Source of the DNA: Paenibacillus donghaensis | Lineage (GTDB): Bacteria; Bacillota; Bacilli; Paenibacillales; Paenibacillaceae | Direction: 5' to 3' | DNA: 64,000 nt | Assembly (NCBI RefSeq): GCF_002192415.1 | Contig: NZ_CP021780.1 | Coordinates: 3,906,001-3,970,000, forward strand | Part shown: positions 42,427-50,415 of the stretch, piece after piece | Layout: each line of letters opens with the position of its first letter | Position numbering within the stretch: position 1 is the stretch's first letter | Notes under the pieces: model-generated | What the model saw: only the letters and a program-made list of their open reading frames with translations | Told to the model about the DNA's origin: nothing | The model's database searches: none | Position numbers and translations under genes: made by a program

Positions 42427-43140
42427 TCACTCCTTCGAGTTGATTAAATGTATCGACAGGTACAGGAAGCCAGCGAAGACAGCCAGCAGAATCAGGCCTC
42501 CCCGCGCATAGCTGAGATGTGCATATTGCTCATACCCAAGGAGTTTGGAGACCAGGATAATCGGCAGCAGATGAGGCAGGAAAGCGCCAAAGTCCTTGAA
42601 GGCAAACGGGTACGTCAGCATAAACACCACAAGAAACAGCAACGCCGCAGCTGAAGCATTCCGCTTCCACAAGGCAACACATACAACCGCTGGGGTCAGC
42701 GCCATCAGGCAGAGAGTACTTAGCACACCAGCAGTCACATAATCAGCAGCCAGCTGCGGGTCAAACCCGGAAACTAGCGAATGGATAACAATCAGCAGGC
42801 CAAAAGTAAGCCCTTGCAAAACAGCGATTTCCAGAAACAATAGAATGTATTTGCTGAGCAGAATACGTGTGAGTGACTTCGGGGTGATCGCTAAATAGGA
42901 AATCAGCTGCTGCCGATATTCTCTGGCCACGATGTAACAACCCGTGATGACCACACTGGCAAAAGAAATCATCTGCATAAACACACTATTCTTCGTTATG
43001 ACTGCGGAGAAGGACTGCTGCGGATGAAATCCGTATTGAATCAGTACCAGCGCAAGGGGCACGAACAGCGCTAAGGGAAGCAGCAGAACCAGAAAGGTCC
43101 TTCTCAGCTTCATAAACTCCAGCTGCAGCAAGCTAGACAT
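42427..43140 (-). CDS. ABC-2 permease (first subunit)
   Basis: 237 residues from ATG 43140 (GGAGGTGCCGCTC upstream), overlapping the ATPase gene by eight bases. Six membrane segments; SSLLQLEFMKLRRTFLVLLL, then REYRQQLISYLAITPKSLTR. Two different permease genes after one ATPase is the BcrABC/LanFEG pattern of self-immunity or peptide-antibiotic exporters. Confidence 0.8.
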   Translation of the reverse strand: MSSLLQLEFMKLRRTFLVLLLPLALFVPLALVLIQYGFHPQQSFSAVITKNSVFMQMISFASVVITGCYIVAREYRQQLISYLAITPKSLTRILLSKYILLFLEIAVLQGLTFGLLIVIHSLVSGFDPQLAADYVTAGVLSTLCLMALTPAVVCVALWKRNASAAALLFLVVFMLTYPFAFKDFGAFLPHLLPIILVSKLLGYEQYAHLSYARGGLILLAVFAGFLYLSIHLINSKE

Positions 43141-43858
43141 GAGCGGCACCTCCTGTCAGTTGCATGAAATAATCCTCAAGCGAAGCACTCTTCTGCTTCA
43201 ATTCATCCCGGGTGATCTCCTCCAGCAGCTTGCCTTGATGCAGAATGCCAATTCGGCTGACCATCTTCTCGACCTCAGCCAGATTATGCGATGATACGAA
43301 CACCGTTTTGCCCTGCGCTGCCAGCCGGATTAATAGATCACGGATCTCCACCACCCCATGTGGATCAAGTCCATTGGTCGGCTCATCCAGGATCAGCAGC
43401 TGCGGGTCATGCAGCAAGGCTCTGGCCAGACCCAGCCGCTGCTTCATGCCGAGTGAATACTGGCGCGTTTTTTTATGCCTGTGATCAGATAAACCCACCA
43501 GGCTCAGCGCCCGGTCTATGCTGGATTTATGCTCCACACCCATCATTAGCCGGTGAATGTCCAGGTTCTCTTGTCCGGTAAGATTAAGATAGAACCCCGG
43601 CGTTTCAATAATCGCACCAATTCTGCGCAGATGGCGGGCCATACTCTGGTCCGTTACTTTCTCACCGAACAGCTCCACACTACCGCTGAGCGGTTGAATT
43701 AGATTCAGGATCATGCGGATGGTGGTTGTTTTGCCGGCCCCGTTGGGTCCGATGAAACCGTAAATTTCGCCTGGCTTCACCTGCAGATTTACTTTATCTA
43801 CTACCGGCACTTTTTTGAAGCTTTTGGATAAATCTGAGGTCTGCACAATATACGTCAT
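43133..43858 (-). CDS. ABC transporter ATP-binding protein
   Basis: 241 residues. Walker A FIGPNGAGKTTTIRM, signature QYSLGMKQRLGLARAL, Walker B LLILDEPTNGLDP, H-loop SSHNLAEV. Partner of the two permeases downstream. Lies 17 bases after the TetR gene and shares its transcript. Confidence 0.9.
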   Translation of the reverse strand: MTYIVQTSDLSKSFKKVPVVDKVNLQVKPGEIYGFIGPNGAGKTTTIRMILNLIQPLSGSVELFGEKVTDQSMARHLRRIGAIIETPGFYLNLTGQENLDIHRLMMGVEHKSSIDRALSLVGLSDHRHKKTRQYSLGMKQRLGLARALLHDPQLLILDEPTNGLDPHGVVEIRDLLIRLAAQGKTVFVSSHNLAEVEKMVSRIGILHQGKLLEEITRDELKQKSASLEDYFMQLTGGAAHV

Positions 43859-43875
43859 CTGTTCTCCCCCTTTAG

Positions 43876-44499
43876 TTACTCCACCGCTCGATACTGGGCC
43901 AGAAAGTGCTGCACATGCTCGATTAACTTCTGATTGGCCTCCGCCCGAATGACTTCAGTCAGTTCATCTGCCACCAGGTAACGGTGAAATAAATACACGA
44001 CCGGCGCATAATAATCCATTACCATTCCCGTAAGGTCTCCCGCCTTCAGAAATCCAATCCCCACCAGCCACTCGAAAATCAGCTTCTGACCCGCAAGCGC
44101 CTCATCGAATAATACCCTGTGGTACAGCGCCGCCGCTTCAGGATTGGTGCCCTGCTCCAGAATTAACATCCGGATAAAGCGGTTCACCTTGGGGTCCATC
44201 AGATAATCGTTCAGAAAGGATTGACAGACAAAGATGAATTCCTCAGCCTGCACGCTTGTCACCTGGGCCATCTGAACAGCAAATTCCTCCGGCATGGCAT
44301 AAGTTACCGCTGTAAACGATTCGCACAGCACATCGAAGATATCCTGCTTGTTCTTAAAGTGGTAATACACCGTGCTTTCCTTGATTCCCACTTCACCGCA
44401 GATATCGCGGATCGATACAGAGCTGTACCCTCTTCTGGAAAAGAGGTCTAACGAAACCTCCAGTATCCGGTTTTTGGTGTCTTGTTTGTTGTTGTTCAT
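43876..44499 (-). CDS. TetR-family regulator of the ABC exporter
   Basis: 207 residues. HTH GYSSVSIRDICGEVGIKEST, then VYYHFKNKQDI, followed by a helical ligand domain. First gene of the TetR-ATPase-permease-permease unit. Two 16-bp palindromes lie in and after its promoter, so it most likely represses its own operon and is released by the exported compound. Confidence 0.88.
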   Translation of the reverse strand: MNNNKQDTKNRILEVSLDLFSRRGYSSVSIRDICGEVGIKESTVYYHFKNKQDIFDVLCESFTAVTYAMPEEFAVQMAQVTSVQAEEFIFVCQSFLNDYLMDPKVNRFIRMLILEQGTNPEAAALYHRVLFDEALAGQKLIFEWLVGIGFLKAGDLTGMVMDYYAPVVYLFHRYLVADELTEVIRAEANQKLIEHVQHFLAQYRAVE

Positions 44500-44525
44500 C
44501 GTATGTAATCACCTTTCAGCATTTG

Positions 44526-44573
44526 TCTAACAGTCGTTAGATCAATACTATCTAACAGTTGTTAGATTGTCAA
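44526..44573 (-). promoter_or_regulatory. TetR operon promoter with two operators
   Basis: On the minus strand TTGACA (44573-44568), 17 bases, TAGTAT (44550-44545). TCTAACAGTTGTTAGA (44551-44566) fills the spacer and TCTAACAGTCGTTAGA (44526-44541) lies just after the -10; both are near-perfect palindromes, centres 25 bp apart. Two dimers could bind and block the polymerase. Confidence 0.8.
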
Positions 44574-44708
44574 CGGGTATTGTAGACAGCACGAAAAAAG
44601 TGCCCCTCCAGCCGTTGTTCATGGACTGTAGAGACACCCCCGAGGACAACTCTCCTAATCTTAAGCACAGATCGCTGCAGAGAGGCTTACTTGCAGTTCA
44701 ACAGCTCA

Positions 44709-45479
44709 TTAACGCCGCTTCACCCTCCGCGCTGCCATACCATCAAACATTCGGCCTGCCATTCTCTTAACGACTCCTAAACGAACGGGATAATAGTAGT
44801 CAGACTCAAACCAGCCTTGCTCCCGGTAGTACGGGTAATCCCGATATTTGTCATTGAGCATAGACTTGATGTGGGTGCGTGACATACGGAACATCATCAG
44901 TCTGAACAAGGAAGGCGTCTTCGGTGCAGAGCGCATCAGCTGCTTGTAGAATCGCTTCGAGCATTGCTCGATTTCCCGTGAGTTCTTAGCCTTCGCCGCC
45001 GCGGTTGCCGGTTCCAGCGTTTGCAGCACACAGCCTTTCGAGACCTGGAAACCGAAGTTTACGCCCATGTTATCGAGATATTTCACAATGGCGTTTCCTC
45101 CATAGATGCCTTGGGTCACTACAGAGGTGAAGGCTTTGTCGAAGAACTGCGGTCTGTGGAACATATAAGCCAGCCGATCCAGCAAGTTCTTCATCGAAGC
45201 CGATACATGAAAGGCATAATTAGGCGTCGCCCAAATAACCCCGTCTGCTTCGTTCAGCTTCTCCAGTAGCAGATCACGATCATCCTTCAAGGGGCAATAT
45301 TGCTCCCCTTTATTAAAGCACAGTTTGCAGCCCCGGCAATGCTTCAGCTCGTAATCCTTCAGGAAAACATATTCGAACTCGATATCAGCATAGGTCTTCA
45401 GCTGCTGCTCCATTTCGCGTACGGCCCGGTAGGTGGCCTGCTTTTGCTGTGTTCCGATAAACGCGGTGACTTTGGTCAT
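44709..45479 (-). CDS. Flavodoxin-fold (NADPH-dependent FMN reductase-like) protein
   Basis: 256 residues from ATG 45479 (GGAGGTTTCACTA upstream). KVTAFIGTQQKQATYRAVRE is the flavodoxin-like first strand with the phosphate loop, and IWATPNYAFHVSASMKNLLD the FMN-binding part. Between them CRGCKLCFNKGEQYC could bind an iron-sulfur or zinc centre, as in iron-sulfur flavoproteins. The C-terminal basic tail (about 190-256) is extra. A 12-bp inverted repeat lies upstream. Confidence 0.82.
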   Translation of the reverse strand: MTKVTAFIGTQQKQATYRAVREMEQQLKTYADIEFEYVFLKDYELKHCRGCKLCFNKGEQYCPLKDDRDLLLEKLNEADGVIWATPNYAFHVSASMKNLLDRLAYMFHRPQFFDKAFTSVVTQGIYGGNAIVKYLDNMGVNFGFQVSKGCVLQTLEPATAAAKAKNSREIEQCSKRFYKQLMRSAPKTPSLFRLMMFRMSRTHIKSMLNDKYRDYPYYREQGWFESDYYYPVRLGVVKRMAGRMFDGMAARRVKRR

Positions 45480-45535
45480 TAGTGAAACCTCCATACTCAG
45501 CTTGGATTGACGATTCATTGTTCAGTCATCAATCA

Positions 45536-45569
45536 AATATGAATGAATAATATTTCGTTCATTCATATT
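45536..45569 (-). promoter_or_regulatory. Inverted repeat upstream of the flavodoxin-fold gene
   Basis: AATATGAATGAA and TTCATTCATATT pair perfectly around ten bases. A typical size and position for a TetR-family or similar dimeric regulator site. No regulator gene is adjacent to this gene. Confidence 0.6.
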
Positions 45570-45597
45570 GTAGCATAGATAAGATAAATAACAACCG

Positions 45598-45641
45598 GAT
45601 ATCTGTTAACAGACCGCCTGATATCTGTTAACAGACCGCCT
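45598..45641. repeat. Two perfect 22-bp tandem copies holding a palindrome
   Basis: GATATCTGTTAACAGACCGC plus CT occurs twice in direct succession (45598-45619, 45620-45641). Each copy holds TCTGTTAACAGA, a perfect 12-bp palindrome, centres 22 bp apart (two helical turns). Confidence 0.75.
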
Positions 45642-45692
45642 TCACCGTGATCCGACAGTTGATGCCCCAGTTTAACGGGTCCCTCCAGACGC

Positions 45693-45845
45693 CTATAATC
45701 CAGCTACCGCTTTAATCTGCTGTCTCTGTGTCACGATAAGCTCTTTCAAGGTTTCGGTCCCGAATGCTCCTGCAGTAAAAGCATTGCCTTTCGGATAATA
45801 GACCATTTGGAACGAACTTCCATCCTCCAGATGCACCCGCAGGAA
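45693..45845 (-). pseudogene. C-terminal fragment of an unknown protein
   Basis: Minus strand opens after a TGA and reads FLRVHLEDGSSFQMVYYPKG, then TAGAFGTETLKELIVTQRQQ to TAG 45693. About 50 codons with normal codon use but no start. Family not recognised. The rest of 45846-46098 shows no gene. Confidence 0.4.
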
Positions 45846-46098
45846 TCACCCCGAATACACAGATAATGTTAATGCCATATACATCAGGATCAGGTCCATC
45901 GGCATACTCGTAAACCAGCTGAACGGATGTTGGCTAGATTAATTAAAAATAACCTCCATTCGTAAAAGCCAAAGTAAGTTGATTGTACCCTATTATGGTT
46001 GGGGGATTTAATTCTTCTTCCTTTCCTGCCATATCCTGTGTTACGCAGCAAAAAGACACTAGCCGGGGGCCAGTGTCTCTTAGTTAAGCTGTCTTCTT

Positions 46099-47391
46099 TT
46101 AGGAAAGCGCCAGCATAGCGTTCATATCCGCTTCGGCGGTGGTAATCAGCTTCAGCCCGAATAGCTCGACAAGCACATCGAGCACTCCGGTTGAGATAAA
46201 TTCCGGCGGCTTCGGACCAATGCGGATATCCTGAATACCCAGGCTGAACAAGCCCAGCAGAATAGCGACCGCTTTTTGCTCAAACCATGACAATACGATA
46301 CTGATCGGCAGTTCATTGACGCTGCAGTCGAAGGCTTCGGCGAGCGCAAGCGCAATTTTGACCGTAGAACCGGAATTATTACATTGGCCCAGGTCAATAT
46401 AACGCGGAATTCCCGTATCTCCAACCGTACCATAGTCTACATCATTGAAGCGGAATTTCCCGCAGGAGGTGGTCAGAATGACCGTATCATTAGGCAGCGA
46501 CGTGGCCAGCTCGCGGTAATATTCGCCCGCTTTGCCAGGGGCGTCACAGCCTGCAATCACGAAGAACCTGCGGATATGTCCATCCTTAATGGCCTGAATA
46601 ATCTCCGGGGCCAGGCCGATCACAGTCTCATGATGGTAACCGGTGGTCAGCACCTGCTCAGAGGTGACATCGGCCGCCGGCAGTGAAAGCGCGCGCTCGA
46701 TCAATGGGGAGAAATCGTCATGGGTGATTTTGCGGACACCTTCAAGCCCTGCTACTTCATAAGAGAAAAAGCGGTCGGCATACGTTCCCTTGATCGGCAT
46801 CACACAGTTCGTAGTCGCGAGGATCGCTCCAGGGAACTGTTCAAACAGCCTGCGCTGATCATACCAGGCCTTGCCGATATTGCCCTTCAGATGCGGATAC
46901 TTCTTCAGTGCCGGATACCCGTGGGCTGGCAGCATCTCCGAATGGGTGTAGATGTTAATGCCTTTGCCTTCCGTCTGCCGCAGCAACTCCTCCAGCGCAT
47001 ACAGATTATGTCCGGTGACTACGATACATTGGCCTTCAATCGCATTCTGGCTGACCGTAACCGGCTGCGGAATTCCGAAACGGTCAGTATGCGCACGGTC
47101 CAGCAGATCCATGATCCGCACTGCCGCATTTCCCACCTGCATCGCCATGTCCAGATGCTCTTGCACATTGAAATTGGAATTGGTCAGGGTCATATACAAG
47201 GCTTCGTGGGTAATCCGGTCCACTTCGGGGTCGGTATACCCCAGCTGACGGGCGTGGGTTGCATAAGCAGCAATGCCTTTAAGCGCAAAAATCATCGTAT
47301 CCTGCAGGCTGGCCACTGTCTCATCCTTGCCGCATACCCCAACCACCGTACATCCGCCGCTCGGCGTCTGCTCACATTGGTAACAAAACAT
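46099..47391 (-). CDS. hcp: Hybrid cluster protein (hydroxylamine reductase)
   Basis: 430 residues, ATG after GGAGGAGAAAAT. N-terminal cysteines 3, 6, 14 and 20 (CYQCEQT..GCTVVGVC) bind a cubane cluster; further ligands are in GQCIVVTGHNLYALEEL, TNCVMPIKG, FFVIAGCDAPGK and LTTSCGKFRFN. Hcp reduces hydroxylamine in vitro and acts in nitric oxide/nitrosative stress under low oxygen. At 430 residues it is about 100 shorter than class I enzymes, fitting the short class that lacks an internal helical bundle. Confidence 0.9.
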   Translation of the reverse strand: MFCYQCEQTPSGGCTVVGVCGKDETVASLQDTMIFALKGIAAYATHARQLGYTDPEVDRITHEALYMTLTNSNFNVQEHLDMAMQVGNAAVRIMDLLDRAHTDRFGIPQPVTVSQNAIEGQCIVVTGHNLYALEELLRQTEGKGINIYTHSEMLPAHGYPALKKYPHLKGNIGKAWYDQRRLFEQFPGAILATTNCVMPIKGTYADRFFSYEVAGLEGVRKITHDDFSPLIERALSLPAADVTSEQVLTTGYHHETVIGLAPEIIQAIKDGHIRRFFVIAGCDAPGKAGEYYRELATSLPNDTVILTTSCGKFRFNDVDYGTVGDTGIPRYIDLGQCNNSGSTVKIALALAEAFDCSVNELPISIVLSWFEQKAVAILLGLFSLGIQDIRIGPKPPEFISTGVLDVLVELFGLKLITTAEADMNAMLALS

Positions 47392-47456
47392 ATTTTCTCC
47401 TCCAGACCTTAAATAACTAAAATTATTCTCAGCCTAACAGAGCAATGCTCTTCGAG

Positions 47457-47470
47457 GTGTGATTGCACAC
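47457..47470. promoter_or_regulatory. Inverted repeat upstream of hcp
   Basis: GTGTGATTGCACAC, five-base perfect arms around four bases, 66-79 bases before the hcp start. Similar in outline to FNR/CRP/Rex-type sites but not a clean match to any. Confidence 0.35.
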
Positions 47471-47486
47471 ACATTTATCTCGCTAT

Positions 47487-47588
47487 ATAAGATGAACTTA
47501 AGAATGGAATAGTGTAGTGGCCAGAAATCCTGATGCATAGAGCTTTCTGTCCACTTCGTGTGTAACATTCTTCAGTTCACGTTCCATA
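47487..47588. repeat. 102-bp hairpin element (copy 1)
   Basis: About five of six bases match 63141-63242. The end sequence carries GAACTTAAGAATG as an inverted repeat (imperfect at the right end here, CATTCTTCAGTTC), and the centre pairs GTGGCCAGAAA with TTTCTGTCCAC. No coding capacity. It looks like a MITE or a conserved structured element. Confidence 0.7.
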
Positions 47589-47598
47589 TTCATAATAG

Positions 47599-48041
47599 AT
47601 GAAACTAAACCGATTATCTTTAGTATTACCTCTTGTTTTGGAATATCTTTGACCTCGGATGCCATTCAATCCCTGATTGATGAGCTTGAAGCAGAGGAAA
47701 ACAACAAAATGTTAACCGAAAATGCCGAAATAGATGCCATTAAAAAATTGCAGCAAGGGCCTGATCATTATCTGCTAACCGAGGTGGCTTATCCTGTAGT
47801 TGTCAACGGCAAGAAATATACCGATGCCAAGAACCCCATCCTTAATTATGAAGGCAGCACTTATATCCCGTTGGCTAAGATAGGCGAATTAACCGGAGTG
47901 AATTACAAATGGAATGCCGGACTGAAACAAGTCGAAATTGTCAGTGCACCTGCTGCAAGTTCAGACGTTTCTGCCCCTTCCGATGATTCGTTCAAGGACT
48001 TCCTTGAGGAATTGGAGAAAAGCGGGAATGTGTATCACTAG
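47599..48041 (+). pseudogene. Stalk-domain (copper amine oxidase N-terminal-like) protein with a frameshift in its signal peptide
   Basis: ATG 47599 opens MKLNRLSLVLPLVL, a signal peptide start, then runs into TGA. One extra G at about 47640 would join it to the open frame that continues GISLTSDAIQSLIDELEAEE and reaches TAA 48041. The body holds ADYPVVVNGKKY-like and STYIPLAKIGELTGV, the stalk/CuAO N-terminal repeat common in secreted Paenibacillus proteins. It begins 11 bases after the hairpin element. Sequencing error cannot be excluded. Confidence 0.6.
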
Positions 48042-48248
48042 TTAGCATTAAGCGCCGAGTCCGATAGCCTCCTCTTTCATACCCGTACTTATATTAAAGT
48101 CCCCTGTATGAGCCTTTAAACTTGCGGCTGAAGCGAGCGCTGCATGCACAAGCCTCAGATTGCAGTGATTCTCCTATGGGTGTCGTCTAATGGATTAAAC
48201 CTCACTAGTAACATCCATTATTTCCTAGGAGCTGAAGCTGCACCTATC

Positions 48249-49121
48249 ATGAAAAAGTCTAATTATTTGTCGATGTTGTTATTGCTGCTGACGTTAGTCT
48301 GCTGGGCCGGCACGCTGTGGGTTCATGGTATGACCGGCGTGTATGCCTGGCTGGCACTGAAATTCATTCTGCCGGCTGCCGGAGCCGTGTGGGCTGTGGT
48401 GAATCTGATCTGGCTGACCGTGAAGCTGGTGAAGCGAGCACGCCTGAACAGGCTACTGCTGAATCTGGGCTTGTCTGCCGTGCTGATCTGCCATTTTCTG
48501 CTGACGATCAATGTTATTCCACTGGCATACCCTGCTGCCATTGCCAATACCAAACCAGGGCTTACCGTGAAGTGGCCGCTGCATACAGCTGCGGTCGTCG
48601 GCTGGGGTGGAGATTCCGTCGAAGACAATGCACCGCATGCGGTGTGGTCCTCCGAACGCTGGGCTTACGATTTGGTGATGGAACCCTATAACACCGGGAG
48701 CAGCCGTGCGAAGGATTATGGGATCTGGAATCAGGAGGTATACGCACCGCTGGATGCCGTGGTCATTGCCGCCTATGACGAAGAGGCTGACATCACGCCC
48801 GGCTCGGAGGACGTTCTGTCTATGGAAGGCAATCATGTCTACCTGAAGGTTGCCGAGATGGGAACCTTCCTGCTGCTGAACCACCTGAAGCAGCACAGTG
48901 TTACCGTAGCCGTTGGAGACAAGGTACAAGCAGGCGATTTGCTGGGGCTTGTGGGCAACAGCGGCTCAACCTCCGAGCCTCATCTGCATATCCACCATCA
49001 GCGCCAGGATCCCACCCAGACCCGGATGCCTATCCTAGCTGAGGGGCTGCCGCTCTACTTCGAGGGTACGAATGGGGACCCCATGCCTGTAAAAGACGAT
49101 CTGATTACACCGCAACCATAG
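48249..49121 (+). CDS. Membrane-anchored M23-family peptidase
   Basis: 290 residues from ATG 48249. Three hydrophobic segments in the first 100 residues (about 5-23, 31-55, 70-90), then a LytM/M23 domain: ERWAYDLVM with the first zinc-site region, GNHVYLKVAEMGTFLLLNHL, and GNSGSTSEPHLHIHHQ with the HxH motif. M23 peptidases cut peptidoglycan peptide cross-links. The exact first zinc His is replaced or shifted (R-W-A-Y-D), so activity needs checking. An earlier start at 48144 is possible. Confidence 0.78.
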   Translation: MKKSNYLSMLLLLLTLVCWAGTLWVHGMTGVYAWLALKFILPAAGAVWAVVNLIWLTVKLVKRARLNRLLLNLGLSAVLICHFLLTINVIPLAYPAAIANTKPGLTVKWPLHTAAVVGWGGDSVEDNAPHAVWSSERWAYDLVMEPYNTGSSRAKDYGIWNQEVYAPLDAVVIAAYDEEADITPGSEDVLSMEGNHVYLKVAEMGTFLLLNHLKQHSVTVAVGDKVQAGDLLGLVGNSGSTSEPHLHIHHQRQDPTQTRMPILAEGLPLYFEGTNGDPMPVKDDLITPQP

Positions 49122-49130
49122 AATGAACAG

Positions 49131-49179
49131 AGAAAAGGCCGTGAAGACTGCTTATACAGCAGCTTTTCCGGCCTTTTCT
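49131..49179. terminator. Terminator between M23 and glycosyltransferase genes
   Basis: AGAAAAGGCCG pairs with CGGCCTTTTCT around an inner CTGC/GCAG stem; A-run and T-run on both sides suit both convergent genes. Confidence 0.8.
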
Positions 49180-49215
49180 AACGTCTGATCCAAGAATGAA
49201 ATCTGCTTCCGGCAT

Positions 49216-50313
49216 CTATAATATTCTCTCAATCGCCTGCTTCAAAAGCGCACCCGAGCGGCCCCAGGACTGCTTCTGTATATCCTTCCTGGCCTGAGCG
49301 CCTTTGGCTGCACAGAGCTGTGGATGCTCATAGGCTAATCTCATCTGCTTCCGCAAGCTGGTGATGTCCGGCTCTGCCCACAGCTGGCCCGGCTCTGCGA
49401 ACAGCTGGCAGAATTGGCGCGCGATTGAAGAGTGACGATTCATGCTCGCCACGGGCGGCTGCAGCCGGTATCGGACAAGGAAGGAATTATGGGCGGTCAC
49501 AAAATCCAACTGCCCACCCCAGCCGGTGGTAATTACAGGAACGCCGCTGGCCATCGACTCCATGAAGGGCAAGCCTACCCCTTCCCCCCGGGTAGGAAGT
49601 ACAAAGGCGTCCCCCTTCGCATAAACGGCTTTGAGGGCAGCCTTGCTCAGATGGGTTGAGACGAGCCGAATGGGTGCTGTGGATTTGCGGACATGGAGTC
49701 TGGCTTTATAAGCTTTGATCCGATTGTGTATCCACTGCTGATTCTCATAGGCTGCATAGCCATTGGTTTTGATGATTAGCTCCACATGATCACTGGCGGA
49801 GAATTCCTCCCAATACGCTCTTAGCAGTGCTTCAGGATTCTTGCGGTGCTGAAATCCGAATACCGAGATGAACGTGAATTTCCCCTTTGGCCTGCTGGCA
49901 GCACGTTTCTTCTTGGCTCTGTACTCCCGAATATTGACACCATGCGGAACAATGAAGATGGGAATGCGGATGCCGCTGTTGCGCAACGCCTGCTTGTTCT
50001 GCCGAGAAGGCACACAGACGGCATCCGCCTGGTTGATCTTTGCGATCCACCGCCGCGGAATTCTTGTCGTCTCCCAGACCGTATTAATCACAATCCTGTT
50101 GTACAGCTTACGTTCCTTCTTCACGTTAAGCGTATGAGGCGCGTGATGGTAGACCAGCACCTTGCGTGAACCAGACCCACCGGAGGCTGCGGGGGTTGTA
50201 GAGGTGGGAACTCCCTGGCGTCTTAACGCCTTCACATATTCTCTGCTGGCAATTCCAAGACCCGAGGACCTGTGGACAGGCCCTTTCCATACGACCCGAT
50301 AGGAGGAGGTCAT
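49216..50313 (-). CDS. Glycosyltransferase, family 4 type (GT-B)
   Basis: 365 residues, ATG after AAAGGAGTGATTAGCCG. N-terminal GPVHRSSGLGIASREYVKAL is the acceptor-side glycine loop; the C-terminal donor site shows GDAFVLPTRGEGVGLPFMES with the E-x-G-x-x-x-x-E motif and SGVPVITTGWGG. It transfers a sugar from a nucleotide donor; target unknown. Stand-alone gene. Confidence 0.85.
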   Translation of the reverse strand: MTSSYRVVWKGPVHRSSGLGIASREYVKALRRQGVPTSTTPAASGGSGSRKVLVYHHAPHTLNVKKERKLYNRIVINTVWETTRIPRRWIAKINQADAVCVPSRQNKQALRNSGIRIPIFIVPHGVNIREYRAKKKRAASRPKGKFTFISVFGFQHRKNPEALLRAYWEEFSASDHVELIIKTNGYAAYENQQWIHNRIKAYKARLHVRKSTAPIRLVSTHLSKAALKAVYAKGDAFVLPTRGEGVGLPFMESMASGVPVITTGWGGQLDFVTAHNSFLVRYRLQPPVASMNRHSSIARQFCQLFAEPGQLWAEPDITSLRKQMRLAYEHPQLCAAKGAQARKDIQKQSWGRSGALLKQAIERIL

Positions 50314-50415
50314 CGGCTAATCACTCCTTTTCCTGCTTGAAACTTTAATTAAGATATGCCGGCAGGAAGGGGATTGGTGCCTTATTTCCAGCGAAAATTG
50401 CTCGCAGAGATGATC

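Noticed and set aside
47649..48041. Cytoplasmic protein starting at TTG 47651
   Set aside because: No ribosome binding site there; the upstream signal peptide in the next frame shows the true start is at 47599 with a frameshift.
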